In this document: positions 35,284 to 44,904 of the stretch, piece after piece | Numbering within the stretch: the first letter of the stretch is position 1 | Layout of the letters: every line of letters starts with the position of its first letter | Assembly (NCBI RefSeq): GCF_002009175.1 | Contig: NZ_CP018047.1 | Coordinates: 3,348,001-3,412,000 of the forward strand | Origin: Streptomyces niveus | Lineage (GTDB): Bacteria; Actinomycetota; Actinomycetes; Streptomycetales; Streptomycetaceae | Direction: 5' to 3' | Length of the DNA stretch: 64,000 nt | The notes under the pieces: model-generated | Told to the model about the DNA's origin: nothing | The model's input: the letters and a program-made list of their open reading frames with translations, nothing else | Databases searched by the model: none | Position numbers and translations under genes: made by a program

Positions 35284-35318
35284 AAGCCCCAGATCACGGC
35301 GAGTGAGTTCTGGGGCTT
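35284..35318 (-). terminator. Intrinsic terminator of the tRNA-Thr gene
   Basis: Read on the minus strand, the 10-bp stem AAGCCCCAGA / TCTGGGGCTT with a 15-base loop is followed by TTTGCTTTTTT, a real T-tract rare in this genome. It starts 7 bp after the tRNA 3' end. Confidence 0.85.
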
Positions 35319-35324
35319 AAGCGG

Positions 35325-35398
35325 AGCCGCCTTCGGGATTCGAACCCGAGACCTACGCATTACGAGTGCGTTGCTCTGGCCAACTGAGCTAAGGCGGC
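35325..35398 (-). tRNA. tRNA-Thr (anticodon CGT)
   Basis: A complete cloverleaf on the minus strand: acceptor GCCGCCT/AGGCGGC, D-arm GCTC-AGTTGGCC-AGAGC, anticodon stem ACGCA/TGCGT with loop CTCGTAA (anticodon CGT, reading ACG), and T-arm TCGGG-TTCGAAT-CCCGA. CCA is not encoded. It is followed by an intrinsic terminator. Confidence 0.97.
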
Positions 35399-35511
35399 AA
35401 GCTGCAGAGTTGTCTGTCCGCGCACGGTCAGGTTCGCATCAGCAGCGGCGCCAAGTCTACAGGGTTCTTATGGGTGCCCCGCACCAGCCCGTGGCTGGGG
35501 AGAGGGGGTGG

Positions 35512-37038
35512 TCAGCACTTCTTGCCGTTGGCGGGTGGGGTGCCTTCGAGGAGGTAGGTGTTGATCGCCGTGTCCACGCAGTCGCTGCCGCGGCCGTACG
35601 CCGTGTGGCCGTCGCCGTCGTACGTCAGCAGGACGCCGGAGGAGAGCTGCTCGGCCAGGGACTGGGCCCACTTGTACGGGGTCGCCGGGTCGCGGGTGGT
35701 GCCGACCACCAGGATCGGGGGTGCGCCCTTCGCCGCGATGCGGTGGGGGGTGCCCGTCGCCTCGGTCGGCCAGTGGGCGCAGTTCAGGCCGGCCCACGCC
35801 AGGGCCGTGCCGAAGACCGGGGATGCCTCCTGGAAGGAGGGGACCGCCGCGTCGACGTCGGCGGGCTTCTTGAAGGCGGCCGGGAGGTCCAGGCAGTTCA
35901 CGGCCGCGTTGGCGTACATGAGGTTGCTGAACGAGCCGTCGCCCTCGCGTTCGTAGTAGCTGTCGGCCAGGGCGAGGAGGCCGGAGCCGTCGCCGTCCAT
36001 CGCGCTGGTGAGCGAATCGCGGAGGCCGGGCCAGCCGGACTCGTCGTACATGGCGTTGATCACACCCGTGGTGGCCAGGGACTCGCCGAGCTTGCGCGGT
36101 TCGCCGGTCGGGATCGGCTCGGTGTCGAGGGTGTTGAAGAAGAACTTCATGCGCTGGGCCGCGTCGGCCGCCGACTCGGTGCCCAGCGGGCAGTCCGGCT
36201 GCTTGACGCAGTCCGCCGCGAACGCCGAGAACGCGGTCTCGAAGCCCGCCGTCTGGTCCCGGTTCATCTCGTCGGCCGGCAGCGAGGGGTCCATCGCTCC
36301 GTCGAGGACGAGGCGGCCGACCCGCTTCGGGAAGAGTTCGGCGTACGTGGCACCGAGGAAGGTGCCGTACGACGCCCCGACGTACGACAGTTTCTTGTCG
36401 CCGAGGGCCGCCCGGAGGATGTCCATGTCGCGGGCGGCCTCGATCGTGGAGACGTGCGGGAGGATCTCGGCGGAGCGCTTCGCGCAGCCCTGGGCGAGCT
36501 TCTTGTAGGAGGCCGCCAGGAGGTTCCGCTCGGTCTGGTCGTCGGGTGTCTGGTCGACCTGGGTGAAGGCGTCCATCTCCTTGCCGGTGAGGCATTCGAC
36601 GGGTGCGCTGCGGGAGACTCCGCGCGGGTCGACGGCGACCATGTCGTACCGGGCGCGGACCGGCGCCGGGTAGCCGATGCCCGCGTATCCCTGGAGGTAG
36701 TCGACGGCCGAGCCGCCGGGGCCGCCCGGATTGACCTGGAGGGAGCCCAGACGCTTGCCGGGGCCGGTGGCCTTCTTGCGCGCGACGGCGAGTTTGATCT
36801 CGGCGCCGTCCGGCTTCTCGTAGTCGAGCGGCGCCCTCATCGTGGCGCACTGGAAGTCGGGCACGCCGCATCCGCGCCAGTCGAGCTTCTGCCCGTAGTA
36901 CTTCTTCAGTGCGGCCGGGGCCCCGGACTCCGGCGACGTCCCGCCCGACGACGAATCGCCGGAAGTGCAGCCCGAGACGAGCAGACCGGCCGCGGCGAGC
37001 CCGGCGGCGGAGAGACGGAGGAGGCGCCTGAGGTCCAT
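35512..37038 (-). CDS. Secreted alpha/beta hydrolase lipoprotein (tripeptidyl-aminopeptidase-like)
   Basis: 508-aa exported hydrolase. The signal peptide ends in LVSGC, so it is a lipoprotein (Cys24). The alpha/beta-hydrolase fold has the oxyanion segment NPGGPGGSAVDYL, nucleophile Ser223 in GASYGT, Asp in VGTTRDPATPY and His in YDGDGHTAYGRG. The TAP-like C-terminal domain makes it a member of the SlpD/SlpE/Tap group of Streptomyces, which removes peptides from the N-terminus of secreted proteins. Start: ATG at 37038. It is downstream of and co-oriented with holB, from which it is separated by 62 bp. Confidence 0.92.
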   Translation of the reverse strand: MDLRRLLRLSAAGLAAAGLLVSGCTSGDSSSGGTSPESGAPAALKKYYGQKLDWRGCGVPDFQCATMRAPLDYEKPDGAEIKLAVARKKATGPGKRLGSLQVNPGGPGGSAVDYLQGYAGIGYPAPVRARYDMVAVDPRGVSRSAPVECLTGKEMDAFTQVDQTPDDQTERNLLAASYKKLAQGCAKRSAEILPHVSTIEAARDMDILRAALGDKKLSYVGASYGTFLGATYAELFPKRVGRLVLDGAMDPSLPADEMNRDQTAGFETAFSAFAADCVKQPDCPLGTESAADAAQRMKFFFNTLDTEPIPTGEPRKLGESLATTGVINAMYDESGWPGLRDSLTSAMDGDGSGLLALADSYYEREGDGSFSNLMYANAAVNCLDLPAAFKKPADVDAAVPSFQEASPVFGTALAWAGLNCAHWPTEATGTPHRIAAKGAPPILVVGTTRDPATPYKWAQSLAEQLSSGVLLTYDGDGHTAYGRGSDCVDTAINTYLLEGTPPANGKKC

Positions 37039-37100
37039 TCGAGGAGCCTAACCGTCACACGGCGGGTGTCTCTTTTCCGCGCCCGTACGAGTGACGGCGC

Positions 37101-38306
37101 TCACCCGGACCGCAGCGACACCGTCATCGCCTCGACCGCCAGCAGCGGCGCCACATTGCGGTCGAGCGCCTGGCGGCAGGCCACGATCGCCTCTATCCGG
37201 CGCAGGGTGGCCTCCGGCGTCGACGCTCTCGCGATCCGGTCGAGGGCGTCCCGTACGTCCTCGTTGGCGATCCCGGTGCGCGAGCCGAACTGGATCGCCA
37301 GCACGTCCCGGTAGAAGCCCGTCAGATCGGTGAGCGCCAGATCGAGGCTGTCCCGCTGCGTACGTGTGGAGCGGCGCTTCTGCCGGTCCGCCAGCTCCTT
37401 CATCACGCCCGCCGTACCGCGCGGCATCCGGCCGCCCGGCGCGGCACCGAGGGCGGCCTTCATGTCCTCGGTCTCCTTGACGTCGATGCCCTCGGCGACC
37501 TCCTTGGAGTCCTCCCCCGCCGCGTCGATCAGCTCCTGTGCGGCCCGGAGGCAGCCGCCGATGTCCTCGACGCGCAGCGGGACCTTGAGGACGGTGGCCC
37601 GGCGGGCACGGGCCCGCTCGTCCGTGGCGAGACGGCGGGCGCGGCCGATGTGCCCCTGGGTGGCGCGCGCGGCGGCGGCGGCGGCCTCCGGCTCGATGCC
37701 GTCGCGTCTCATCAGGACGTCCGCGACGGCGTCCACCGGTGGCGTACGGAGCGTGAGATGGCGGCAGCGGGAGCGGATCGTGGGCAGCACGTCCTCCAGG
37801 GAAGGCGCGCAGAGCAGCCAGACCGTGCGGGGCGCGGGCTCCTCGACGGCCTTCAGCAGGACGTTGCCCGCGCCCTCGGTGAGACGGTCGGCGTCTTCGA
37901 GGACGATGACCTGCCACCGTCCGACCGCCGGGGAGAGCTGAGCCCGGCGGACCAGCTCCCTCGTGTCCTTGACGCCGATGGAGAGCAGGTCGGTGCGGAC
38001 CACCTCGACGTCCGCGTGCGTACCGATCAGGCTCGTGTGGCAGCCGTCGCAGAACCCGCAGCCCGGTGTGCCGCCCATGGCACGGTCCGGGCTGGTGCAC
38101 TGGAGGGCGGCGGCGAAGGCCCTGGCCGCGGTGGAACGGCCGGAGCCCGGCGGGCCGGTGAACAGCCACGCGTGCGTCATCTTCGTCGCCTCGGGCGGCG
38201 CGGTGCCCGAGGACTCGGCCGTGACGCGGGCGTCCGCGTCACGGGCGGCCGCGGTGAGCGTGTCGGCGATGCGGTCCTGCCCGACCAGGTCGTCCCATAC
38301 GGTCAT
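37101..38306 (-). CDS. holB: DNA polymerase III subunit delta-prime
   Basis: 401-aa clamp-loader subunit. The AAA+ domain has WLFTGPPGSGRSTAARAFAAAL, whose P-loop lysine is Arg, in keeping with a subunit that need not hydrolyse ATP. It also has a four-Cys zinc module (Cys in QCTS, then GCGFCDGCH), VIVLEDADRLTEGAGNVLLKAVEEP and the arginine-finger region PTIRSRCRHL. It acts with DnaX and delta to load the sliding clamp. Start: ATG at 38306, MTVWDDLVGQDRIADTL, the usual family N-terminus. The upstream tmk gene is co-oriented, but a hairpin separates the two. Confidence 0.92.
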   Translation of the reverse strand: MTVWDDLVGQDRIADTLTAAARDADARVTAESSGTAPPEATKMTHAWLFTGPPGSGRSTAARAFAAALQCTSPDRAMGGTPGCGFCDGCHTSLIGTHADVEVVRTDLLSIGVKDTRELVRRAQLSPAVGRWQVIVLEDADRLTEGAGNVLLKAVEEPAPRTVWLLCAPSLEDVLPTIRSRCRHLTLRTPPVDAVADVLMRRDGIEPEAAAAAARATQGHIGRARRLATDERARARRATVLKVPLRVEDIGGCLRAAQELIDAAGEDSKEVAEGIDVKETEDMKAALGAAPGGRMPRGTAGVMKELADRQKRRSTRTQRDSLDLALTDLTGFYRDVLAIQFGSRTGIANEDVRDALDRIARASTPEATLRRIEAIVACRQALDRNVAPLLAVEAMTVSLRSG

Positions 38307-38464
38307 GCGCCGCCACCGCCTCCGAGTTACGTGCTTCGGCATCCGGACCGGGATCGGGACCGGCTGCCGACTTCCGGGATCCATTGTGGGGCCAGGGTCT
38401 GACAATCCCGTCCCACCTGGGCGCAGCCCGACATTCGGGCCCCGACCGTCAGCCGGGAGCGAGA

Positions 38465-38517
38465 GCTGGGGCCGGCGCCGGTGTCGCAGCCGTCCGACAC
38501 CTGACACCGGCCCCAGC
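38465..38517 (-). terminator. Hairpin terminator after the tmk fusion gene
   Basis: GCTGGGGCCGG (38465-38475) pairs with CCGGCCCCAGC (38507-38517), and an inner GTGTCG/CGACAC-like stem strengthens it. It lies 24 bp after the stop of the gene to its right on the minus strand. Confidence 0.65.
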
Positions 38518-38541
38518 CCCGAGCCTCGGCCCCGGATCCTC

Positions 38542-41500
38542 TCAGAGGCCGCGACCGCCGCGCGCCCCGCCGTTGTCGTCGTCATCGTCGCGCGGGCCGA
38601 GCAGTTCGTCCGCGAGCGAGGGAAGGTCGTCCAGCGGAGTCTCCTCGGCCCAGTCCGAACGCCGGCGGGCCGGCCGCTCCGGGTCGACCTGCGGCAGCTC
38701 GCGCGTCCGGTCGTCCCCCGCCGAGGTGGCCGGCGAGGACGGCGCGGGCGCCGATCCCTGCTCGCCCTCCCGGAAGTAGCCGGGCGGCACCCGGTCGGCC
38801 GGATCCGCGTCCCGTACGGGCGGCAGTACGGCGGTCTCGTCCGCCGCCCGGTCCCCCGGCCGCGCCCCGGACCCCTCGCGTACCTCGGGCACGTCCCGTA
38901 CCGGAGGCAGTACGGCCGTCTCGTCGACCGCGCGGTCCGACGCGGAACCCGAGCCCGAATCCGACTCCGAACCGGACTCCGGCGCTCCCGCGCCCTCCCC
39001 CGGGTCCGGAACCTTCGGGATCACCCGCGTCTCGTCGTTGTCGGCGCGACCCGGCTCGGCACCCTTCGGCGCCGGTACCTCCTGCGTCGCGTCGTCCGGG
39101 GCGACCACCCGCTTCTCACCCGCAGCACCCGCAGCACCCGCGGACGGCGACACCACCGGTGTGGGAACGGTCAACTCACTGTCCGACTCGGCACGTTCGG
39201 CCTTCGCGGCCGCCTCGGCGGCCTCCGCCAGCCGTCGCGCCTCCTCGGCGCGCAGCAGCGACTCCTCGGCCCGGCGCTGCTTCTCGCGCCGACGCTCCTC
39301 CGCCTCGGCCCTGAGCCGGCTCTCCTCCTCGGCGAGCCGCCGCAGCCGCTCCTGCTCCGCGCGCCGCGTCGCGTCCTCGGCCTCACGCCGTACGCGCTCC
39401 TCCTCGGCGAGCCTGCGCGCCTCCTCGGCCCGCTCCCTCGCCTCCATCGCCTGCCTGTCGGCCTCGCGCTGCCGCGCCTCCTCCAGCTCGCGGCGCTTGC
39501 GCTCCTCCTCCTCGGCCCGGAGCTTGGCGAGCTGCGCCTGCCGCTCGCGCTCCTGGCGCTCCTCCTCGGCCTTCCGCGCCGCCTCTTCCTCGGCCCGGCG
39601 CCGCGCCTCCTCGGCGGCCGCCTTCCGCGCCTCCTCCTGCGCCTTCACCTCGGCGGCGGAGAGCGGCAGCATCTGGTCGAGCCGGTGCCGTACGACGGTG
39701 GTGACGGCCTCGGGCTCCTGCGCCGCGTCCACGACCAGGTAACGGCCCGGGTCGGACGCGGCCAGCGTGAGGAAGCCGTCGCGTACCCGCTGATGGAATT
39801 CGACGGGCTCGGACTCCAGCCGGTCCGGCGCCTCGGTGAAGCGCTCGCGCGCCGCCTCGGGCGACACGTCGAGCAGCACCGTCAGATGCGGTACGAGACC
39901 GTCCGTGGCCCAGCGCGAGATACGGGCGATCTCGGTCGGTGCCAGATCACGCCCGGCGCCCTGGTAGGCCACGGAGGAGTCGATGTAGCGGTCCGAGATG
40001 ACGATCGCGCCGCGCTCCAGGGCGGGGCGTACGACCGTGTCGACGTGCTCCGCGCGGTCGGCGGCGTACAGCAGCGCCTCCGCGCGGTTGGACAGACCGG
40101 CGCTCGACACGTCCAGGAGGATCGAGCGGAGCCGCTTGCCCACGGGCGTCGCGCCGGGCTCGCGGGTCACGACGACCTCGTGGCCCTTGGCCCTGATCCA
40201 CTCCGCCAGCGCCTCGACCTGGGTCGACTTCCCGGCGCCATCGCCGCCCTCGATGGCGAGGAAGAAACCGTTCGCCGCCTGGGTCTGCACCGGGTCGGCG
40301 CCGCCGCGCAGCGCGTCACGCAGATCACGCCGCAGCGGTACGCCCGACCGGTCGTCGGTCTTGGCGAGTACGACGGCGGCCACCGGCAGCAGCAGCGCGC
40401 CGACCAGCATCAGTGTGAAGGCCGCGCCGCCGTGGGCGAAGACGAAGTCTCCGGAGGCCAGCCGGTGCGGTCCGATCGCGGCGGCCAGGACGGGCGCCGC
40501 CACGGCGCCGAGCGCCACGAAGACGCGTACGACGGCCTGGAGATGGTCGGTCTGCCGGTCGCGCCGGTACTCCTCGGTCTCCTGGTCGATCAGCCCGTGG
40601 CCGGTGTTCGCCGCGACACCGGCGGACACGCCGGCGAGCACCGCGACGAACAACACGGTCGCCGTGTCCGGGACGAGTCCCATGGCCAGCAGCGCGACAC
40701 CGGTGACGGCGATCGCCAGCGCGAGCAGCCGCCGCCGGGACAGTCCGGGCAGCACCTTCGCGGCGCCGCGGATACCGATTCCCGTGCCGCCGGTCAGGGC
40801 GAGCACCAGGAGGGCGAAGGCGACCGGCCCGCCGCCCAGGTCCTTGGCGTGCAGTACGGAGACTGCGACGGCGGACGCGATGGCCGCGGCGACGGCCGCG
40901 CAGGCGGCGACGAGCAGCGGCACCGCGCCCGTACGGCCCTTGTCGGGGCCGGTGCCGGTCGCCGGGCGGCGCAGTCCTTCGAGCGGCGAGCGCGGGCGCG
41001 GGGTGGGGCCGCCGGGCAGCTCCAGCATGAACAGGGTCGACACGGACGCGGCGAACAGACCGGCCGCGACGTAACTGCCGAGGGCCGCCTGGTGCAGCGA
41101 GAACCACTCGATGCCCGTGCCCAGCAGGTTGCTGATCAGCGTGACGACGAGCAGGGCGGCGGCGGCCAGGGGGATCGCCACGAAGCCGGTGCGCAGCGAG
41201 AGCCGGCGCAGCGCGTCGAGGTGGTCGGGCAGCGGCCGTACGGCGGCGCCCTCCGGCGGCGGGGCCGGGAGCAGGGCGGGCGCCGCGCTCTCCTTGGCCA
41301 CGGTCCAGAAGCGCTCGGCGACGCCGACGACGAAGACCGTACTAAGAAGGATGGGCAGTGCGTTGGCGGGGCTCCAGTCGAGCCACAGGGGCGCGACGAT
41401 GAGCAGCACGAGGCGTACGCCGTCGGCCCCGATCATCGTCCAGCGGCGGTCCAGCGGACCACCCTTGGCGCCGGTCGTGGTGGCGGCCGTCGCTCCGGCC

Positions 41501-41901
41501 TTCGGCTCCGGGGTCTGCCCGCCACCGCTCTTGGCGCTCCCCGCGGACTTCGACCGCGTCCCGGTCCCGGGTGCGGTGAGGGCGGAGAGCGGTCCGAGGA
41601 GTACGGCTCCGAAGAGCACTGTGGCAAGGATCCGGGCACCGAAGACCGCGGCGACCGCGAAGGCCACTCCTCGGTATCCGGTCCCGAACGAGCCCTCGGC
41701 GACCGCCGCCTGCAACGACAGCAGCAGAAGCACGAGCAGGGCGAGTACATCGCCGATGCTGCCCACGAGCTGTGCGCCCCACAACCGCCGAAGCGGGGGG
41801 AAGCGCAACAAGGCTCGTACGGCACGCTCTCGTGAGTCTGCGGCAAGTGCGTCGGAGTCGGAGGTGGGGCTCACGACCGTTGGCTGCTCGGCTCGCGTCA
41901 T
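38542..41901 (-). CDS. tmk: Membrane MFS-like/dTMP kinase fusion protein
   Basis: 1119-aa fusion. Residues about 30-530 form an MFS-type membrane domain with roughly a dozen helices. About 545-745 is thymidylate kinase, with P-loop IEGGDGAGKST (near 552), TREPGATPVGKRLRSILLD, the DRYIDSSVAYQGAGR motif and LDVSPEAARERF. About 750-905 is a highly charged Glu/Arg/Ala coiled coil, and the rest is an acidic disordered tail with repeated DETAVLPPVRD and a related DETRVIPKVPD. The kinase makes dTDP for DNA synthesis. The membrane part is a known actinobacterial fusion of unclear purpose. ATG 41901 is taken as the start. It shares orientation with topA upstream. Confidence 0.9.
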   Translation of the reverse strand: MTRAEQPTVVSPTSDSDALAADSRERAVRALLRFPPLRRLWGAQLVGSIGDVLALLVLLLLSLQAAVAEGSFGTGYRGVAFAVAAVFGARILATVLFGAVLLGPLSALTAPGTGTRSKSAGSAKSGGGQTPEPKAGATAATTTGAKGGPLDRRWTMIGADGVRLVLLIVAPLWLDWSPANALPILLSTVFVVGVAERFWTVAKESAAPALLPAPPPEGAAVRPLPDHLDALRRLSLRTGFVAIPLAAAALLVVTLISNLLGTGIEWFSLHQAALGSYVAAGLFAASVSTLFMLELPGGPTPRPRSPLEGLRRPATGTGPDKGRTGAVPLLVAACAAVAAAIASAVAVSVLHAKDLGGGPVAFALLVLALTGGTGIGIRGAAKVLPGLSRRRLLALAIAVTGVALLAMGLVPDTATVLFVAVLAGVSAGVAANTGHGLIDQETEEYRRDRQTDHLQAVVRVFVALGAVAAPVLAAAIGPHRLASGDFVFAHGGAAFTLMLVGALLLPVAAVVLAKTDDRSGVPLRRDLRDALRGGADPVQTQAANGFFLAIEGGDGAGKSTQVEALAEWIRAKGHEVVVTREPGATPVGKRLRSILLDVSSAGLSNRAEALLYAADRAEHVDTVVRPALERGAIVISDRYIDSSVAYQGAGRDLAPTEIARISRWATDGLVPHLTVLLDVSPEAARERFTEAPDRLESEPVEFHQRVRDGFLTLAASDPGRYLVVDAAQEPEAVTTVVRHRLDQMLPLSAAEVKAQEEARKAAAEEARRRAEEEAARKAEEERQERERQAQLAKLRAEEEERKRRELEEARQREADRQAMEARERAEEARRLAEEERVRREAEDATRRAEQERLRRLAEEESRLRAEAEERRREKQRRAEESLLRAEEARRLAEAAEAAAKAERAESDSELTVPTPVVSPSAGAAGAAGEKRVVAPDDATQEVPAPKGAEPGRADNDETRVIPKVPDPGEGAGAPESGSESDSGSGSASDRAVDETAVLPPVRDVPEVREGSGARPGDRAADETAVLPPVRDADPADRVPPGYFREGEQGSAPAPSSPATSAGDDRTRELPQVDPERPARRRSDWAEETPLDDLPSLADELLGPRDDDDDNGGARGGRGL

Positions 41902-41952
41902 CCGCCCAGCCTATCCGGAGCCCGCACCTCCCCGGAGGCCCGCCCGAACATA

Positions 41953-41995
41953 CGACCGCCGCACAGGTCTCCGGGGAGTTCCTGTGCGGCGGTCG
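41953..41995 (-). terminator. Terminator after topA
   Basis: A perfect 15-bp stem (CGACCGCCGCACAGG and its complement) with a 13-base loop lies between the topA stop and the tmk start. Confidence 0.85.
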
Positions 41996-42054
41996 GGTGG
42001 TGCGCGCGCTTCCGTACGGAGGCCCGTACGCGGGCCGGACGGCCCGCTCCGGTC

Positions 42055-44904
42055 CTACTCGTCCGTCTTCGTACCGGACGACGCGCTCGACTTCTTCGCG
42101 GCGGTCTTCTTGGCGGCCGTCGTCGTCTTCTTGGCCGCGGTCTTCTTCGCCGCCGTCGTCTTCTTGGCGGGAGCCTTCTTGGCGGTGGTCTTCTTCGCCG
42201 GGGCCTTCTTCGCCGTCTTCTTCTTGGCGGGTCCCTTGGCGCGCTTCTCGGCGAGCAGCTCGTAGCCGCGCTCCGGCGTGATCTCCTCGACGCTGTCGTC
42301 GGTCCGCAGGGTGGCGTTCGTCTCGCCGTCCGTGACGTACGCGCCGAAGCGGCCGTCCTTCACCACCACCGGGCTCCCGCTGACCGGGTCCGTGCCGAGC
42401 TCCTTCAAAGGAGGCTTCGCCGCCGCCCGGCCGCGCTGCTTGGGCTGGGCGTAGATCGCCAGCGCCTCGTCCAGCGTGATGTCGAAGAGCTGCTCCTCGC
42501 CGGTCAGCGACCGCGAGTCGGTGCCCTTCTTCAGATACGGGCCGTAGCGGCCGTTCTGGGCGGTGATCTCGACGCCTTCGGCGTCCGTACCGACGACGCG
42601 CGGCAGCGACATCAGCTTCAGCGCGTCCGCGAGCGTCACCGTGTCGAGCGACATCGACTTGAACAGCGAGGCGGTCCTCGGCTTGACGGCGTTCTTCCCG
42701 GTCTTCGGGGTGCCGTCGGGCAGGACCTCGGTCACGTACGGGCCGTACCGGCCGTCCCTCGCCACGATCTGGTGCCCGCTCTGCGGATCCACGCCGAGCT
42801 CGAAGTCGCCGCTGGGCTTGGCCAGCAGCTCCTCCGCGTACTCGACGGTCAGCTCGTCGGGCGCCATGTCCTCGGGCACGTCGGCGCGCTGGTGGCCCTC
42901 CGCGTCCTTCTCGCCGCGCTCGACGTAGGGGCCGTAGCGGCCGACGCGCAGCATGATGCCGTCGCCGATCGGGAAGGACGAGATCTCGCGGGCGTCGATG
43001 GCGCCGAGGTCCGTGACGAGCTCCTTGAGCCCGCCGAGGTGGTCGCCGTCGCCGTTGCCCGCGGCGGCAGCGGCGGTCGCCGCGTCCGTCACGCCCTCCG
43101 GGCCGTCGGCGGCGCCGAAGTAGAACCGCTTGAGCCACGGCACGGACTGGGCCTCGCCCCGCGCGATGCGGTCGAGGTCGTCCTCCATCCGCGCGGTGAA
43201 GTCGTAGTCCACGAGCCGGCCGAAGTGCGTCTCCAGCAGGTTCACCACGGCGAAGGAGAGGAACGACGGGACGAGCGCCGTGCCCTTCTTGAAGACGTAG
43301 CCGCGGTCGAGGATCGTGCCGATGATCGACGCGTACGTCGAAGGGCGGCCGATCTCGCGCTCTTCCAACTCCTTGACCAGCGACGCTTCGGTGTAGCGGG
43401 CCGGCGGCTTGGTGGCGTGGCCGTCGACGGTGATCTCTTCGGCGGTGAGCGCGTCGCCCTCGGCGACCTGCGGCAGCCGCCGCTCGCGGTCGTCGAGCTC
43501 CGCGTTCGGGTCGTCGGCACCTTCTACATAGGCCTTCATGAAGCCGTGGAAGGTGATGGTCTTGCCGGACGCGGAGAACTCGGCGTCCCGGCCGTCGCTC
43601 GACGTGCCCGCGATCTTGACGGTGACGCTGTTGCCGACCGCGTCCTTCATCTGGGAAGCGACGGTCCGCTTCCAGATCAGCTCGTAGAGCCGGAACTGGT
43701 CGCCGGTCAGGCCGGTCTCGGCGGGCGTACGGAAGCGGTCGCCGGAGGGGCGGATCGCCTCGTGCGCCTCCTGCGCGTTCTTGACCTTGCCGGCGTACGT
43801 ACGCGGCTTGTCGGGCAGGTAGCTCGCCCCGTACAGCTGGGTGACCTGTGCCCGCGCCGCCGAGACGGCGGTGGCGGACAGGGTCGTGGAGTCCGTACGC
43901 ATGTAGGTGATGAAGCCGTTCTCGTACAGCTTCTGCGCGACCTGCATCGTCGACTTCGCTCCGAAGCCGAGCTTGCGCGAGGCCTCCTGCTGAAGCGTCG
44001 TCGTACGGAAGGGGGCGTACGGGGAGCGGCGGTACGGCTTCGACTCGACCGAGCGGACGGCGAACGACGTGTTCTGCAGGGCGGCGGCCAGCGCGTGCGC
44101 GTTGGCCTCGTCCAGGTGCAGCACCTGGTCGGACTTGAGCTGTCCGTCCGGGCCGAAGTCACGGCCCTGGGCGATTCTGCGGCCGTCGACGGCCGACAGC
44201 CGGGCGTTCAGCGCGGAGGGGTCGGAGGCGTCGCCGGTGCGGCCGGTGTTGAAGGTGCCCGTCAGGTCCCAGTACTCGGCGGAGCGGAAGGCGATGCGCT
44301 CGCGTTCGCGCTCGACGACGAGCCGGGTGGCGACGGACTGGACGCGGCCGGCGGACAGGCCGCGCATGACCTTCTTCCAGAGGACCGGCGAGACCTCGTA
44401 GCCGTACAGCCGGTCCAGGATCCGGCGGGTCTCCTGCGCGTCCACCATCAGCTTGTTGAGCTGGCGGGGATTGGCGACGGCGGCCCTGATCGCTTCCTTG
44501 GTGATCTCGTGGAAGACCATCCGGTGGACCGGGACCTTGGGCTTGAGGACTTCCTGGAGATGCCACGCGATGGCTTCGCCCTCGCGGTCCTCATCGGTGG
44601 CGAGGAAGAGTTCGTCGGACTCGGCCAGCAGCTCCTTGAGCTTTCTGACCTGGGCCTTCTTGTCGGCGTTGACGACGTAGATCGGCTGGAAGTCGTGTTC
44701 GACGTCCACACCGAGGCGGCGCACCTCGCCGGTGTACTTCTCGGGCACCTCGGCGGCGCCGCTCGGGAGGTCGCGGATGTGCCCGACGCTCGCCTCGACG
44801 ACATATCCCGGGCCGAGATAGCCCTTGATTGTCTTCGCCTTGGCAGGCGACTCGACGATGACGAGTCGGCGGCCGGCGTGTCCGGTCTCGCTGGTCGGGG
44901 ACAA
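42055..44904 (-). CDS. topA: DNA topoisomerase I
   Basis: 949-aa type IA topoisomerase relaxing negative supercoils. The Toprim domain (RRLVIVESPAKAKTIKGYLG, DEDREGEAIAWHLQ) is followed by the active-site region GFITYMRTDSTTLS (Tyr334). Several C-terminal repeats of the GRYGPY type precede a 60-residue Lys/Ala tail (KKTTAKKAPAKKTT-like), the actinobacterial replacement for zinc fingers that increases processivity. The TTG at 44904 is chosen because GGAGAG precedes it and the protein then starts SPTSETGHAGRRLVIVES, as in Streptomyces relatives. The frame up to 45030 is rejected. Confidence 0.96.
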   Translation of the reverse strand: MSPTSETGHAGRRLVIVESPAKAKTIKGYLGPGYVVEASVGHIRDLPSGAAEVPEKYTGEVRRLGVDVEHDFQPIYVVNADKKAQVRKLKELLAESDELFLATDEDREGEAIAWHLQEVLKPKVPVHRMVFHEITKEAIRAAVANPRQLNKLMVDAQETRRILDRLYGYEVSPVLWKKVMRGLSAGRVQSVATRLVVERERERIAFRSAEYWDLTGTFNTGRTGDASDPSALNARLSAVDGRRIAQGRDFGPDGQLKSDQVLHLDEANAHALAAALQNTSFAVRSVESKPYRRSPYAPFRTTTLQQEASRKLGFGAKSTMQVAQKLYENGFITYMRTDSTTLSATAVSAARAQVTQLYGASYLPDKPRTYAGKVKNAQEAHEAIRPSGDRFRTPAETGLTGDQFRLYELIWKRTVASQMKDAVGNSVTVKIAGTSSDGRDAEFSASGKTITFHGFMKAYVEGADDPNAELDDRERRLPQVAEGDALTAEEITVDGHATKPPARYTEASLVKELEEREIGRPSTYASIIGTILDRGYVFKKGTALVPSFLSFAVVNLLETHFGRLVDYDFTARMEDDLDRIARGEAQSVPWLKRFYFGAADGPEGVTDAATAAAAAGNGDGDHLGGLKELVTDLGAIDAREISSFPIGDGIMLRVGRYGPYVERGEKDAEGHQRADVPEDMAPDELTVEYAEELLAKPSGDFELGVDPQSGHQIVARDGRYGPYVTEVLPDGTPKTGKNAVKPRTASLFKSMSLDTVTLADALKLMSLPRVVGTDAEGVEITAQNGRYGPYLKKGTDSRSLTGEEQLFDITLDEALAIYAQPKQRGRAAAKPPLKELGTDPVSGSPVVVKDGRFGAYVTDGETNATLRTDDSVEEITPERGYELLAEKRAKGPAKKKTAKKAPAKKTTAKKAPAKKTTAAKKTAAKKTTTAAKKTAAKKSSASSGTKTDE

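Noticed and set aside
35155..37314. Open frame of about 719 codons on the plus strand
   Set aside because: It runs through the tRNA-Thr gene and is antisense to the secreted hydrolase, which has signal peptide and catalytic triad motifs.
37963..41835. Open frame of about 1290 codons on the plus strand
   Set aside because: It is antisense to the tmk fusion and part of holB. Its translation is Arg/Gly/Leu-rich low-complexity sequence with no domain, whereas the minus strand has clear kinase and membrane motifs.
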